Part shown: positions 10,583 to 19,743 of the stretch, one piece after another
Numbering within the stretch: position 1 is the stretch's first letter
Layout: every line of letters starts with the position of its first letter
Program-made: the position numbers and the translations under genes
Notes under the pieces: model-generated
What the model saw: only the letters and a program-made list of their open reading frames with translations
The model's database searches: none
Told to the model about the DNA's origin: nothing
NCBI GenBank assembly: GCA_031426815.1
Contig: JASJPG010000007.1
Coordinates: forward strand, 1-64,000
DNA: 64,000 nucleotides
Direction: 5' to 3'
Source: PFJX01 sp031426815
GTDB lineage: Bacteria; Pseudomonadota; Gammaproteobacteria; Burkholderiales; Thiobacillaceae

Positions 10583-11929
10583 ATGTTCGACAACCTGACC
10601 GACCGCCTTTCCCGTGTTGTTAAAAACCTGCGTGGCCAGGGACGCCTGACCGAAGCCAACGTGCAGGATGCCCTGCGCGAGGTGCGCGTCGCGCTGCTGG
10701 AAGCCGACGTGGCGCTGCCGGTGGTGCGCGATTTAATCGCCAAGGTGAAGGAACGCGCGCTCGGCCAGGAAGTGATGACCAGCCTGACGCCGGGCCAGGT
10801 GCTGATCGGCATCGTGCACAAGGAACTCACCGCCTTGATGGGCGAGCAGGCGGCGCCGTTGTCGTTTGCATGCCAGCCGCCGGCGGTGTTTCTGATGGCG
10901 GGCTTGCAGGGCGCCGGCAAGACCACGTCGACCGGCAAACTGGTACGAGTGATCCGCGAAGCCGGCAAGAAGCGGATTCTGGTGGTCAGCTGCGACGTCT
11001 ACCGCCCGGCCGCCATCGAGCAGTTGAAACTGGTGGCGGCGCAGGCCGAGGCCGATTTCTTCCCTTCCTCGCCCGACCAGAAGCCGGCCGATATCGCCCG
11101 CGCCGCGCTCGACTACGCGCACAAACACCTGTTCGACGTGCTGATCGTCGACACCGCAGGCCGTTTGCACGTCGACGCGGCAATGATGGAAGAGATCAAG
11201 GATCTGCATGCGCTGCTGAAGCCGATCGAAACGCTGTTCGTGGTCGACGCCATGCAGGGCCAGGACGCGGTCAACACGGCGAAGGCGTTCAACGATGCGC
11301 TGCCGCTGACCGGCGTCATCCTGACCAAGCTCGACGGCGATGCGCGCGGCGGCGCGGCGCTGTCGGTACGGCAGGTCACCGGCAAGCCGATCAAGCTGGT
11401 CGGCGTCGGCGAGAAACTCTCCGGCATCGAAGTCTTCCACCCCGAACGCATGGCCAGCCGCGTGCTCGGCATGGGCGACGTGCTGTCGTTGCTGGAAGAA
11501 GCGCAACGTTCGGTCGACAAGGACGCAGCGCTCAAGGCGGTACAGAAACTGAAGAGCGGCAAGGGCTTCGACCTGGAAGACTTCAAGGCGCAGATGCAGC
11601 AGATGAAGAAACTGGGCGGCCTGTCTTCCCTGGTCGACAAACTGCCGGGCGCCGGCAAGATCGGAGCCGGCGAACTGGCCCAGGGCGAAAACCAGATGCG
11701 CCGCATCGAGGGCATCATCAACGCGATGACGCCGCAGGAACGCCGCAAGCCGGAACTCCTCAAAGCCAGCCGCAAACGCCGCATCGCCACCGGTTCCGGC
11801 GTTCAGGTGCAGGACGTCAACCGCCTGCTGGCCCAGTTCGAACAGGCCCAGAAGATGATGAAATCGATGGGCAAAGGCGGCCTCGCCAAGATGATGCGCG
11901 GCATGAAAGGGATGATGCCGGGGATGTAG
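10583..11929 (+). CDS. ffh: Signal recognition particle protein Ffh (SRP54)
   Basis: A 448-residue GTPase that binds 4.5S RNA and targets nascent membrane proteins to FtsY. It has an N-terminal helical domain, a G domain with Gly-Leu-Gln-Gly-Ala-Gly-Lys-Thr-Thr (about residue 107), Asp-Thr-Ala-Gly-Arg (about residue 190) and Thr-Lys-Leu-Asp-Gly-Asp (about residue 248), and a Met-rich M domain at the C-terminus ending in repeated Met-Gly motifs. It is full length. The start at 10583 matches the family N-terminus (Met-Phe-Asp-Asn-Leu). Confidence 0.97.
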   Translation: MFDNLTDRLSRVVKNLRGQGRLTEANVQDALREVRVALLEADVALPVVRDLIAKVKERALGQEVMTSLTPGQVLIGIVHKELTALMGEQAAPLSFACQPPAVFLMAGLQGAGKTTSTGKLVRVIREAGKKRILVVSCDVYRPAAIEQLKLVAAQAEADFFPSSPDQKPADIARAALDYAHKHLFDVLIVDTAGRLHVDAAMMEEIKDLHALLKPIETLFVVDAMQGQDAVNTAKAFNDALPLTGVILTKLDGDARGGAALSVRQVTGKPIKLVGVGEKLSGIEVFHPERMASRVLGMGDVLSLLEEAQRSVDKDAALKAVQKLKSGKGFDLEDFKAQMQQMKKLGGLSSLVDKLPGAGKIGAGELAQGENQMRRIEGIINAMTPQERRKPELLKASRKRRIATGSGVQVQDVNRLLAQFEQAQKMMKSMGKGGLAKMMRGMKGMMPGM

Positions 11930-12016
11930 GCGGCGTTGCAGTGTGAAAACACTTGCTTCCGGAAACGCTGGTTAATTCGATAGGGGTAGGGAAGGGCTCA
12001 CACCCTCCCTCCCTCC

Positions 12017-12049
12017 GAACCGTGCGTGCGGTTCTCCCGCACACGGCTC
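12017..12049 (-). ncRNA. Group II intron domain V
   Basis: On the minus strand GAGCCGTG ... pairs with ... CACGGTTC around a short GAGA-type loop with the usual two-base bulge region, giving the ~34-nt catalytic domain V hairpin. A GGAGGGAGGG stretch and domain VI follow. It is the most conserved part of such introns and supports the element call. Confidence 0.8.
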
Positions 12050-12063
12050 TCCAGTCAGTGGTT

Positions 12064-12926
12064 TCAACATCGTGATTGGCTCGCCGTGGCATGGGCTCCG
12101 TACAAGGTGAAGAGCCCCTGTTCAGCGAAGTAAGCATTCGGCCAACGAATATGATCGGCATGACAGCGCCCGAAACCAGGCCGCTTCTCCCGCCCGAGAC
12201 TCACCCCGCGCGTGCGGCCGGTCTTGCTCCGCAGCTTGTCCTTCAGGGCTTTCAGGCTCTTCTTGCGCACCCAGCGCCGCCCCGCTTCGAAGCGATAACC
12301 CAGGAAGTCGAAGCCTTGTCCTGCTTCCCGGCAATCCCCCACTCGGGTCTTGTCAGGGTGCAGGGTGAGGCAGCTGGCTTCTACCCAGGCGCGAACTTCC
12401 GCCAGGGCTTGGATCGCCTCCTCGCCCGTCCGGCACAGAACGACAAAATCATCCGCGTACCGCACCATCCGATAGCCTTTGGCCGCCATCAGAACATCCA
12501 GCGGGTGCAGGTAGAGGTTCGCCAGCAACGGGCTGATGACCGCTCCTTGCGGCGTGCCCGCTGTCGGCGTCCAGCGCTCCAGGCCTTTCATCACGTCCTG
12601 GGCCAGGTACGCCCGGATCAGGTCCCCAGCGGGCGGGTTTGGCCCGGCCCTTTGGGGATGTCCACGCGCTTGACCGGCTGCGGCCGGTAGTCGCCTTGCT
12701 TCAAGGCTTGTTCCAGTTCTTGCAGGTAGATTTCCGCGTGCGCGGCAAATTTCTCCGCGCTTTGCCCGTCCACCCCCGCCGCACCCCGGTTCCGGGCCAC
12801 CTTCTCCCAGGCCAGGCGCAGCGTGTCGGCTCGCGCTACCTTGTCGATCAGGCTGAACCATTTGCTTCCTTGGACACCGTTATCCAGTGCCGCCAACATG
12901 CGCTCCGTCCAGATCGCGGTTTCCAC
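12064..12926 (-). pseudogene. ltrA: Group II intron reverse transcriptase/maturase, frameshifted with internal deletion
   Basis: The N-terminal part (12926 down to about 12620) matches the start of intron reverse transcriptases (Arg-Gly-Ala-Ala-Gly-Val-Asp-Gly, then Val-Asp-Ile-Pro-Lys) and stops at Arg-Pro-Leu-Gly-Thr. The C-terminal part (about 12630 down to 12064) is in another frame. It carries Gly-Thr-Pro-Gln-Gly-Ala-Val-Ile-Ser-Pro, the catalytic Tyr-Ala-Asp-Asp and a maturase-like tail without an endonuclease domain. Reverse-transcriptase motifs that normally lie between them (the first catalytic Asp region, roughly 100 residues) are absent. The protein cannot be functional as read. 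Confidence 0.85.
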
Positions 12927-13518
12927 CCAACTCCAGTCTCGGGCTCAGGTTTCCGCTCCTTGCTTAGCCCTTTCGGGCACTGCCGGTGCTTCGCTTGCGC
13001 TTTGCCGCTCTCCAGTCTTCGCACTTCCACCTTCCTGCCTCCCTTCCCTCGGCTCGGTTTTGTTGTCCGTGCTTTCCAGACGGGCAGGGCAAGCGGTAGG
13101 CGGGGCGGGCTCCCCTGCTCTCGAACTCCGGTTTCCCTCGGTTTGTGCCATGGCTTCCTTTCTCCGTCTTTCGGTACTACGAAGGCTCTGACTCTTGCCG
13201 CCGTCACCTCGGCGACAGGTCTCCCCGCTTGTCTCGCGATGCCTTCCCAGCGTTCCACCTCCAACCACGTGATGTGCCCCGGCATCGCTTTCCACACCAA
13301 CACCAGCGTACCGGGCGTGTTTCGGACTTCGCCACGGATGAGCAGGCTCGTCGCCACATCCCGCCGAATCGAGTTCGTCTTCCTGCGGACCGCCAGTTCG
13401 CTTCCAGTTGCTCCCCACCCCGCCTCGCAGCGACGCAGTTACCTTCAGCTTCGGGGTCTTGGCTTCCCCCGGCACAGACTTCCACTGTGCTGTCATCGCG
13501 CCTTCACGGGCGCACTCA

Positions 13519-13578
13519 CCCCGGCGCAGGCCAGGGTCCAGGCGGTTGATTCCACTGGATTCCGGCCTGCGCCGGAAT
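13519..13578. repeat. Palindromic repeat pair at the intron insertion point
   Basis: Arms ATTCCGGC (13559-13566) and GCCGGAAT (13571-13578) form a perfect hairpin around CTGC. A second, imperfect palindrome (CCCCGGCGCAGGCCAGGG) lies at 13519-13536. This paired arrangement resembles the common dispersed repeat of beta- and gammaproteobacteria. The group II intron begins immediately beside it. Confidence 0.75.
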
Positions 13579-13702
13579 GACGGAGTCGGATTAAATCCGC
13601 GTCTCCTTCTGGCATGAGCCAAGTTGATGCCCGAAATGGAATCAGATGTAGCGATGGCCTTGGCTGACGCGTCAGCGTTGCGTCTGCGCCTGTTGCAGAC
13701 AG

Positions 13703-15625
13703 TCAGTCTATGGGATGCCCAGACGTGCAGCGCAACTTGCCGCCGTTGCTCAGGCAGGTGCGGTCGCGGCCGGCCTGCTTGGCGGCGTAAAGCGCATTGT
13801 CCGCGGCCCGGATCAGGGATGCCTCGTCGGGAAGGGAAGCTTCCCGGACGGCGACGCCGATGCTGATGGTGATCTTCACGCGGCAGGTGGCAACCTCAAT
13901 CTCCAAATCGCGCATGATATGGCGCAGGCGTTCAGCGGCCTGGAAAGTGGATTTCAGTTCCGCGTTCTGGCAGATGACCAGGAATTCCTCGCCACCGATA
14001 CGGCAGACGAAATCATCCTTGCGCGAGGAGCGCTTGATGCAGGCGGCGATTTCCCGCAGGACCTGATCGCCGGCTTCGTGGCCGTGGCTGTCGTTGATAT
14101 CCTTGAAATGATCGATGTCGATCATCATCACCGCCAACGGCAGCCCACTGCGGCTGGCGCTGCCCCAGGCCTGGGCCAGGAAATTCATGCCGGCGCGGCG
14201 GTTGTTCAGGGCGGTGAGCTGGTCGGTGAGGGCGTAATGCTCCAGCTTGCGGTTGCTGATCGCAAGTTCCGCCGCGAACTGCTTGAGTTGCGCCCGGTTG
14301 CGCCCCCAGTTGTCCAACAGCGTCACATAGTGCATGGCCGCATGCATGCGCGCGCGCAGCGCCCGGCTGTTGACCGGCTTGGTGACGTAGTCGTCCACGC
14401 CGGCCTCGAACGCCTGGACGATCTCGTCCTCGGTTTCCACGCTGGTCAGCATGATGACGTACATGGTCTGGCCCCATTCCGTCGCGCGCAGAGTGCGCAC
14501 GAACTCGATGCCGTCCATGACCGGCATTAGCCAGTCCGTCACCACGATCTGCGGCGAGACTTCAAGGGCTCTGGTCAAGGCCTCCTTGCCGTCCCGCGCA
14601 GTGTGCACGGCATGGCCGAGGATATCTGCCAGATAGGTCTCCAGCATCAGGAGGGTGGAGGGATCGTCCTCCACCAGCAGCACGCGCAGTTGCTGTGCCA
14701 CGTCATCCGGTTCCGCCGTGGCCGGCGGCGTTTCCGCCATGGCGGCGAAAGACGGCAGCGGCGAGGCCGGCACCTGCAGGATTTCCGCCCATTCCCGCCA
14801 CTGCGCGACGATGTGGTCGAACATCTCGCCCAGGTTATCCCTGTCCAGGCCGCTCTTGCCCGCCAGCAGCATGAGTTTCGTGAGGATGACGTGGCGTTCC
14901 GTCTGAGGCGCAATGCCCAAATCCGCCATGCGCCTGGCCTGGTAGAACAGGTGGCAGAGGGTGTCGGAGCGGGAGTTCTCGGCGAAGCCGGAGTCCTCCG
15001 GGTTCTCGTGGTGGGCAATGGGCGCGGCGAGGGAAGCCGGTATTCCGTAGTCGGCCAGGATGATGGCGGTGAGTTCATTGTGGTCGGTGTTCAAGGCGGC
15101 CCGTTCCAGGTCCGTCAGACGGGTCTTGCCATCGTGCTGCCGGAGCAGGTCGGCAAAGATTTCCGGATACAGGGTGGCCACGGCGAGACAGCCGATGCGC
15201 GCCAGCAGGCCGCAGGCGAACAGTTCCTCGGGGTCGACGATGCCGGTCTGCCGGCCCAGTTCCCGCATGGCTACCGCCATCAACAGGGAATGGGACCAGT
15301 AGGCGGCATAGTCGAAAGCCTGGCAGGGCCCCTCGTGGTCCTGGTCCGCCAGGGAAAAGTTGGTGGCGAGTTGGCGCACCGCCACCATGCCGAGACGATG
15401 CAGCGCCTCGGGGATGGCTACCACCGGGCGATGGCCCTGGTTGGCGGCATTGGCCGCCCGCAGCATGCGCCCGGCCAGGGACGGGTCGTTGCGCACCACC
15501 TTGACAATATCGTTCAGGTTGACGTCATCGCGCCGGGCCAGTTCCATGATGGCCAGGGCCACGCCCTTGGGGCTGGGCAACTGGCCGCTGATGCGCATCT
15601 GCTCGATGCTGAGCGGCGTGCTCAT
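13703..15625 (-). CDS. HDOD-REC-GGDEF protein, response-regulated diguanylate cyclase
   Basis: A 640-residue cytoplasmic protein. An HDOD domain (about residues 1-250) is followed by a receiver domain (about 300-420, with phospho-acceptor Asp in Val-Thr-Asp-Trp-Leu-Met-Pro) and a GGDEF domain (about 455-625). The catalytic loop is Gly-Gly-Glu-Glu-Phe, and an Arg-Lys-Asp-Asp inhibitory I-site sits five residues before it. It should therefore synthesise cyclic-di-GMP under product inhibition. It is the last gene of the operon that starts at 24935 and probably receives phosphate from one of the upstream kinases. The ATG at 15625 begins the HDOD domain. Confidence 0.9.
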   Translation of the reverse strand: MSTPLSIEQMRISGQLPSPKGVALAIMELARRDDVNLNDIVKVVRNDPSLAGRMLRAANAANQGHRPVVAIPEALHRLGMVAVRQLATNFSLADQDHEGPCQAFDYAAYWSHSLLMAVAMRELGRQTGIVDPEELFACGLLARIGCLAVATLYPEIFADLLRQHDGKTRLTDLERAALNTDHNELTAIILADYGIPASLAAPIAHHENPEDSGFAENSRSDTLCHLFYQARRMADLGIAPQTERHVILTKLMLLAGKSGLDRDNLGEMFDHIVAQWREWAEILQVPASPLPSFAAMAETPPATAEPDDVAQQLRVLLVEDDPSTLLMLETYLADILGHAVHTARDGKEALTRALEVSPQIVVTDWLMPVMDGIEFVRTLRATEWGQTMYVIMLTSVETEDEIVQAFEAGVDDYVTKPVNSRALRARMHAAMHYVTLLDNWGRNRAQLKQFAAELAISNRKLEHYALTDQLTALNNRRAGMNFLAQAWGSASRSGLPLAVMMIDIDHFKDINDSHGHEAGDQVLREIAACIKRSSRKDDFVCRIGGEEFLVICQNAELKSTFQAAERLRHIMRDLEIEVATCRVKITISIGVAVREASLPDEASLIRAADNALYAAKQAGRDRTCLSNGGKLRCTSGHPID

Positions 15626-15689
15626 CGCGACTTCGCTCGTGGCTGGCCGCAGGGGGCGCGGCGAAGGGTGACGGCTTGCCTGGCCCAAT

Positions 15690-18113
15690 TCATGGTTGAT
15701 TCATCCAGTCGCGCAAGGCTTCGCTGCCCGCGGCATGGGCAGATGCCACCTCGGCCAGGAGTTGCCCGGCATCCGCCAGGCGCCGTTCGCGGCCGCAGGC
15801 TTCCAGGGAGCGGCACAGGCCGGCCAGGGCAGTGAGGCCGATGTTGGCGGAACCTGACTTCAGGGCGTGGGCCAGGCGGCGCACACCTTCGACATCGTCC
15901 GCCGCCACGGACTGGTGCAGTTCCTCCAGTTGGCGCGCGGAGGTTTCCAAGTACACGGAGGCCACCTTCCGCCCCAGGTCCGGGCCATGTTTCGGGTCCA
16001 TCCGACGCAGTTCCTCCAGGCGTTGGCAGTCGAGCACCTCAGCCTCAGGTCGAACTATCGGCGGCGTGGCGGGTTCGGGTGGCGCCGGTTCCACCGCAGT
16101 GGCGCCGGGCGTCAGCCAGTGCGCCAGGGTCGTTTGCAACTGGCGCAGCGTGAAGGGCTTCGCCAGGTAGTCGTTCATGCCCGCCGCCAGGCAGTGCGCG
16201 CGGTCGTCCTCCATGGCATTGGCGGTCAGGGCGACAATGGGCGGGCGCGTCGGTCCGGCATGGGCCAGCCGGCGGATGGCGGCGGTGGCCTGGTAGCCGT
16301 CCATGATCGGCATCTGGCAGTCCATCAGGATGAGGTCGTAACGGCCGCGTTCCACGCATTCCACCGCTTCCCGGCCATTGCAGGCCTGATCCACCTGCAG
16401 CCCGAGGCCGGCCAGCACCTCCAGGGCCAGCTCCCTGTTGTCCGCGTTGTCTTCCACCAGCAGGACGCGGCCGCACAGGGCCATGGCCTCGACCTCTGGG
16501 GGCGGGGTCGCGCTCGTAGCGGTCTGGCGGCTGGCGAAGGGCAGCGCCAGTTCCACGGTGAAACTGGCTCCGTGCCCCGGCTCGCTGGACAGGAAGATGC
16601 TGCCGCCCATGAGTTCCAACAGGTGCTTGCAGATGGCCAGGCCGAGGCCGCTGCCGCCGTAATGGCGGGTGGTGGAGCCGTCCGCCTGGGCGAAATGCTC
16701 GAAGATTCTGGCTTGCGCCGACACGGCGATGCCGATGCCGGTGTCAGCCACGATCAGGCGCAGTCGCACCCCGTCCGCCCCCGTCCCGACGTATTCCGCC
16801 CGCAGCCGAATCTGGCCGCGTTCGGTAAATTTGACGGCATTGCCGAGCAGGTTCACCAGGATCTGGCGAAGCCGGTGCGGGTCCCCGCGCAGGCAGCGCG
16901 GTCCGGCCAGCCCGGACAGGTCGGCATCCAGTTCCAGGCCTTTGAGTTCCGCCTGCCGGGCAAACAGGGCCACGGTGTCGCCGAGCAATTCGGGCAGGTC
17001 GAAATCCACGGATTCCAGTTCCATCTGCCTGGTTTCGATTTTCGAGAAGTCCAGGATGGCGTTGATCAGGGTGAGCAGGTGGCGTCCAGCGCGGTGGGCT
17101 GTCGCGGCGAAACGGGTCTGTTCCGGGCCGAGGGGGCTGTTGAGGAGGAGTTCGACCATGCCCAGGACGCCGTTCAGGGGGGTGCGGATCTCATGGCTCA
17201 TCGTGGCCAGGAACTCACTCTTCGCCCGGCTCGCCGCCTCCGCCTGTTCCTTGGCCTGGCGCAAGGCCGCCTCGGCTTCCTTGAGCACCGTGATGTCGCT
17301 GTGGGTGCCGACCATGCGCAGCGACTCGCCTCGGGCATTGCGCACGACCTGGGCGCGGCTGCGGATGTGGAGATAGCGGCCATCCTTGTGGCGGAAGCGG
17401 AACACCATCTCGTATTGTTCCGTGCCGCTTTCCAGGCAGGCCGCGATGGCCCGGCGCACCTGCGGCAAGTCGTCCGGGTGGACGCGTTGGCTCCATTCTT
17501 CCAGGCCGTCGCCCACCTCCTCGTCCGCCAGTCCGATCATGGCCTTCCAGCGCGGCGAATAGTAGACGCGGTCGCTGCGCAGGTCCCAATCCCAGAGTCC
17601 GTCGTTGGCGCCGCGCATGGCCAGGTCGAAGCGTTCCTCGCTGGCTGCCAGGGCGCGTTGCATCTCCTGCCATTCGCGGGTGAGTTCGGCCACCCGCAGA
17701 GCGATGTCGGCCAGATCAAGCTGGCCGTCGTCATCGGCCTTGCCCAGGCCCGCGAGGAGGTTGCCGAAGGCGCCCTCCAGGGCCGCAAGCGCACGCGCGC
17801 CGCTGCTGAGTTCGACCTGGAGGCGCTGGTTGGCCTCAGTCAGTTCGGCGGAAGACAGTTCCAGGCCATGGCGGATCAGGGCCAGATCCCGTTCCTGCTG
17901 CGCGTAGGTGTCGCCGACCCGCGCCATGAAGCCGGTCAATCCGCCCAGGATTCCGGCAAGCTCGGGATCGTTGGCCGCCAGGCGGCTGCCAAGGCTCTCC
18001 AGGCGGCTGGCGCAATCCGGCCAGCGGCCGTCTTCCAGGCCGAAGGCGCGCTTCATCTGGCGCTCGACCAGCCGGTGCGTGTCACTCGAATCCGGGGGAA
18101 GTCGGCTAGTCAT
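15690..18113 (-). CDS. Hybrid sensor histidine kinase (PAS-HisKA-HATPase-REC-Hpt)
   Basis: An 807-residue cytoplasmic kinase. It has a helical N-terminal region (about residues 1-190) and a PAS/PAC domain (about 195-315). The phospho-acceptor is in Ser-His-Glu-Ile-Arg-Thr-Pro-Leu (about residue 340), followed by an ATPase domain with Asp-Thr-Gly-Ile-Gly-Ile and Gly-Gly-Ser-Gly-Leu-Gly-Leu. A receiver domain (Asp in Leu-Met-Asp-Cys-Gln-Met-Pro) and a C-terminal Hpt domain (Ala-His-Ala-Leu-Lys-Ser-Gly-Ser) complete it, so a four-step phosphorelay is encoded in one chain. No membrane segment is visible. It overlaps the upstream kinase gene by 8 bases. Confidence 0.92.
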   Translation of the reverse strand: MTSRLPPDSSDTHRLVERQMKRAFGLEDGRWPDCASRLESLGSRLAANDPELAGILGGLTGFMARVGDTYAQQERDLALIRHGLELSSAELTEANQRLQVELSSGARALAALEGAFGNLLAGLGKADDDGQLDLADIALRVAELTREWQEMQRALAASEERFDLAMRGANDGLWDWDLRSDRVYYSPRWKAMIGLADEEVGDGLEEWSQRVHPDDLPQVRRAIAACLESGTEQYEMVFRFRHKDGRYLHIRSRAQVVRNARGESLRMVGTHSDITVLKEAEAALRQAKEQAEAASRAKSEFLATMSHEIRTPLNGVLGMVELLLNSPLGPEQTRFAATAHRAGRHLLTLINAILDFSKIETRQMELESVDFDLPELLGDTVALFARQAELKGLELDADLSGLAGPRCLRGDPHRLRQILVNLLGNAVKFTERGQIRLRAEYVGTGADGVRLRLIVADTGIGIAVSAQARIFEHFAQADGSTTRHYGGSGLGLAICKHLLELMGGSIFLSSEPGHGASFTVELALPFASRQTATSATPPPEVEAMALCGRVLLVEDNADNRELALEVLAGLGLQVDQACNGREAVECVERGRYDLILMDCQMPIMDGYQATAAIRRLAHAGPTRPPIVALTANAMEDDRAHCLAAGMNDYLAKPFTLRQLQTTLAHWLTPGATAVEPAPPEPATPPIVRPEAEVLDCQRLEELRRMDPKHGPDLGRKVASVYLETSARQLEELHQSVAADDVEGVRRLAHALKSGSANIGLTALAGLCRSLEACGRERRLADAGQLLAEVASAHAAGSEALRDWMNQP

Positions 18114-19743
18114 GGCCGTCCCGCAGGGTAGCCGTGGCCAGGACGGCCGCCGGGTCGGGCGCGGCGGTGTCGGGCAGGGTGACATTGAAGCAGGCCCCGC
18201 CGGGAATGTTCATCACCTCCAGACGGCCGCTCATGCTGTTTTCGATGATGGTTTTCGACATGTACAGGCCGATGCCCGTGCCTTTGCCTTCTTCCTTGGT
18301 AGTGAAGTAGGGTTCGAAAATCTTGTGCAGGGTGGCGTCCGGCATGCCGCCGCCATTGTCCTCGAAGCGAATGCTGAGGCCCTGGGCGCCTTTCTCCACC
18401 GCCACGCGGATGCAGGGGTCGGGCTGGCCGCTGGCGATGAGGGCGTCCTTGGCGTTGGACAGGATGTTCAACACCACCTGGGAGAACTCGCCGCCGTAGC
18501 CGAAGATGCGGATGTCGTCGGGGCAGTCTATGCGCAGGTCGATATTGTGGTTGCGCAGGGTGCCTTCCAGGATTTCCGCAGCGCCGCGCAGGGCGTGGAG
18601 CAGGTTGAAGTAGTCGGCGTGCTTGTTGGGTTTGAAGAAGTTGCGGAAGTCGTCGATGGTGCTGGACATGCTCAGGATCAGGGCCTCGCCCTTGTCCTTG
18701 AGGCGTTTCATGGAGGCTTCGTCGAGCCGGCCCATCTGGAATTGCATGCCCAGGTTCTGCAGCACCAGACTCAGGGCATTCAGGGGTTGGCGCCACTGGT
18801 GGGCGATGGCGCCGATCATCTCGCCCATGGCGGCGAGGCGGGACTGGTGGATGAGCAGTTGTTCCTGTTCCTTGCGCTTGGCGATCTCCAGGCGCACGCG
18901 CTGGTCCAGGGTCCGGTTCAGCTCGTCGAGTTCGCGGGTGCGCTCCGCCACCTTCACCTCCAGTTCCTGGTTGACGTTTTCCAGGCGGTGACGGTTCTCC
19001 GCCAGGGCGTGCACCATCTGGTTGAAGCTCCGGGCGAGCTGGCCGATCTCGTCGCGGCGCGTGACGTTCACGCGCACGTCCAGGTCTCCCCGGGCCACCC
19101 GCGAGGCGGATTCGCTGATGATCACGATGGGCCGGGTCAACCACACGGCGAAGACGTAGCCGATGGGCAGGAACACCAGCAGCGACAGGCCGGAGATGGT
19201 CAGGATCTGGCGGTACATCTGGGCGATGTTGGCTTCGTAGCCGCTGGTGTCGAAGTCGATGCGAATCACACCCCAGCCCACGCCGCTGAAGCGGATAGGC
19301 GAGGCGTAGCGGTAATACGAAACGTTGCCGGGTTGCTCGGCGAGGCCATAGGACTCGCGGTCGAAGTCGCCGGGCTCCTGGGCGACTGCGTTGCGATCCA
19401 GCATCTGCCAGCCCTCCGGGGCGATGCGCATGGCGTTGCCTCGCTTGGGCACGATCACCACCGAGCGGATGCCCTTGTTGTTCTGCAGCACCTGCAGGTT
19501 GTGTTCGACAATGAAGCCGAAATCGTCGGTCAGCATGGCGTCGGAGCAGGCCTGGATGATGGAGCGCGACACCGTATTGGCCTGGGAATACAGCACCTTG
19601 AGCAGGGAATCGCGTTGCAGCGGGATGATCAGCAGGCCATAGAGAACAGTCATGGCCAGGAGCAGGCTGCCGAACACGCCGAATACGCGCAGGAACATGC
19701 GGTTGGCGGGGAGGGGTCGGAAGTTCGGCCAGCGGGGATTCAT
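18106..19743 (-). CDS. Membrane sensor histidine kinase with HAMP domain
   Basis: A 545-residue protein. A first membrane helix (about residues 18-42) is followed by a periplasmic sensor domain of about 130 residues, a second helix (about 180-205), HAMP (about 205-258), a coiled coil and a kinase core with Ala-His-Gln-Trp-Arg-Gln-Pro-Leu (HK4-like H-box, about residue 330). The ATPase motifs include Asp-Asn-Gly-Gly-Gly-Met and Gly-Thr-Gly-Ile-Gly-Leu. It is encoded directly after a PhnD-like binding protein with ATGA overlap (19740-19743), so the binding protein may present ligand to its periplasmic domain. No receiver domain is attached. Confidence 0.92.
   Translation of the reverse strand: MNPRWPNFRPLPANRMFLRVFGVFGSLLLAMTVLYGLLIIPLQRDSLLKVLYSQANTVSRSIIQACSDAMLTDDFGFIVEHNLQVLQNNKGIRSVVIVPKRGNAMRIAPEGWQMLDRNAVAQEPGDFDRESYGLAEQPGNVSYYRYASPIRFSGVGWGVIRIDFDTSGYEANIAQMYRQILTISGLSLLVFLPIGYVFAVWLTRPIVIISESASRVARGDLDVRVNVTRRDEIGQLARSFNQMVHALAENRHRLENVNQELEVKVAERTRELDELNRTLDQRVRLEIAKRKEQEQLLIHQSRLAAMGEMIGAIAHQWRQPLNALSLVLQNLGMQFQMGRLDEASMKRLKDKGEALILSMSSTIDDFRNFFKPNKHADYFNLLHALRGAAEILEGTLRNHNIDLRIDCPDDIRIFGYGGEFSQVVLNILSNAKDALIASGQPDPCIRVAVEKGAQGLSIRFEDNGGGMPDATLHKIFEPYFTTKEEGKGTGIGLYMSKTIIENSMSGRLEVMNIPGGACFNVTLPDTAAPDPAAVLATATLRDGHD

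Larger units (their letters stand above)
11979..13515 (-). mobile_element. Degenerate group II intron (class C-like placement)
   Basis: On the minus strand the element starts GTGCG at 13515, continues through about 590 bases of structured intron RNA, then a broken reverse-transcriptase frame, and ends with a recognisable domain V (12017-12049). The final bases (...CTACCCCTA) are near 11979. It is about 1.5 kb, shorter than usual for an ORF-containing intron, because the reverse-transcriptase region carries a deletion. The 5' exon boundary abuts palindromic repeats at 13519-13578; class C introns favour sites just after hairpins. Exact ends are inferred by eye. Confidence 0.75.

Noticed and set aside
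12945..13622. Long overlapping frames on both strands in the intron 5' half
   Set aside because: They overlap each other in several frames and cover structured intron RNA with high GC. They have no family resemblance and are best explained as chance frames.
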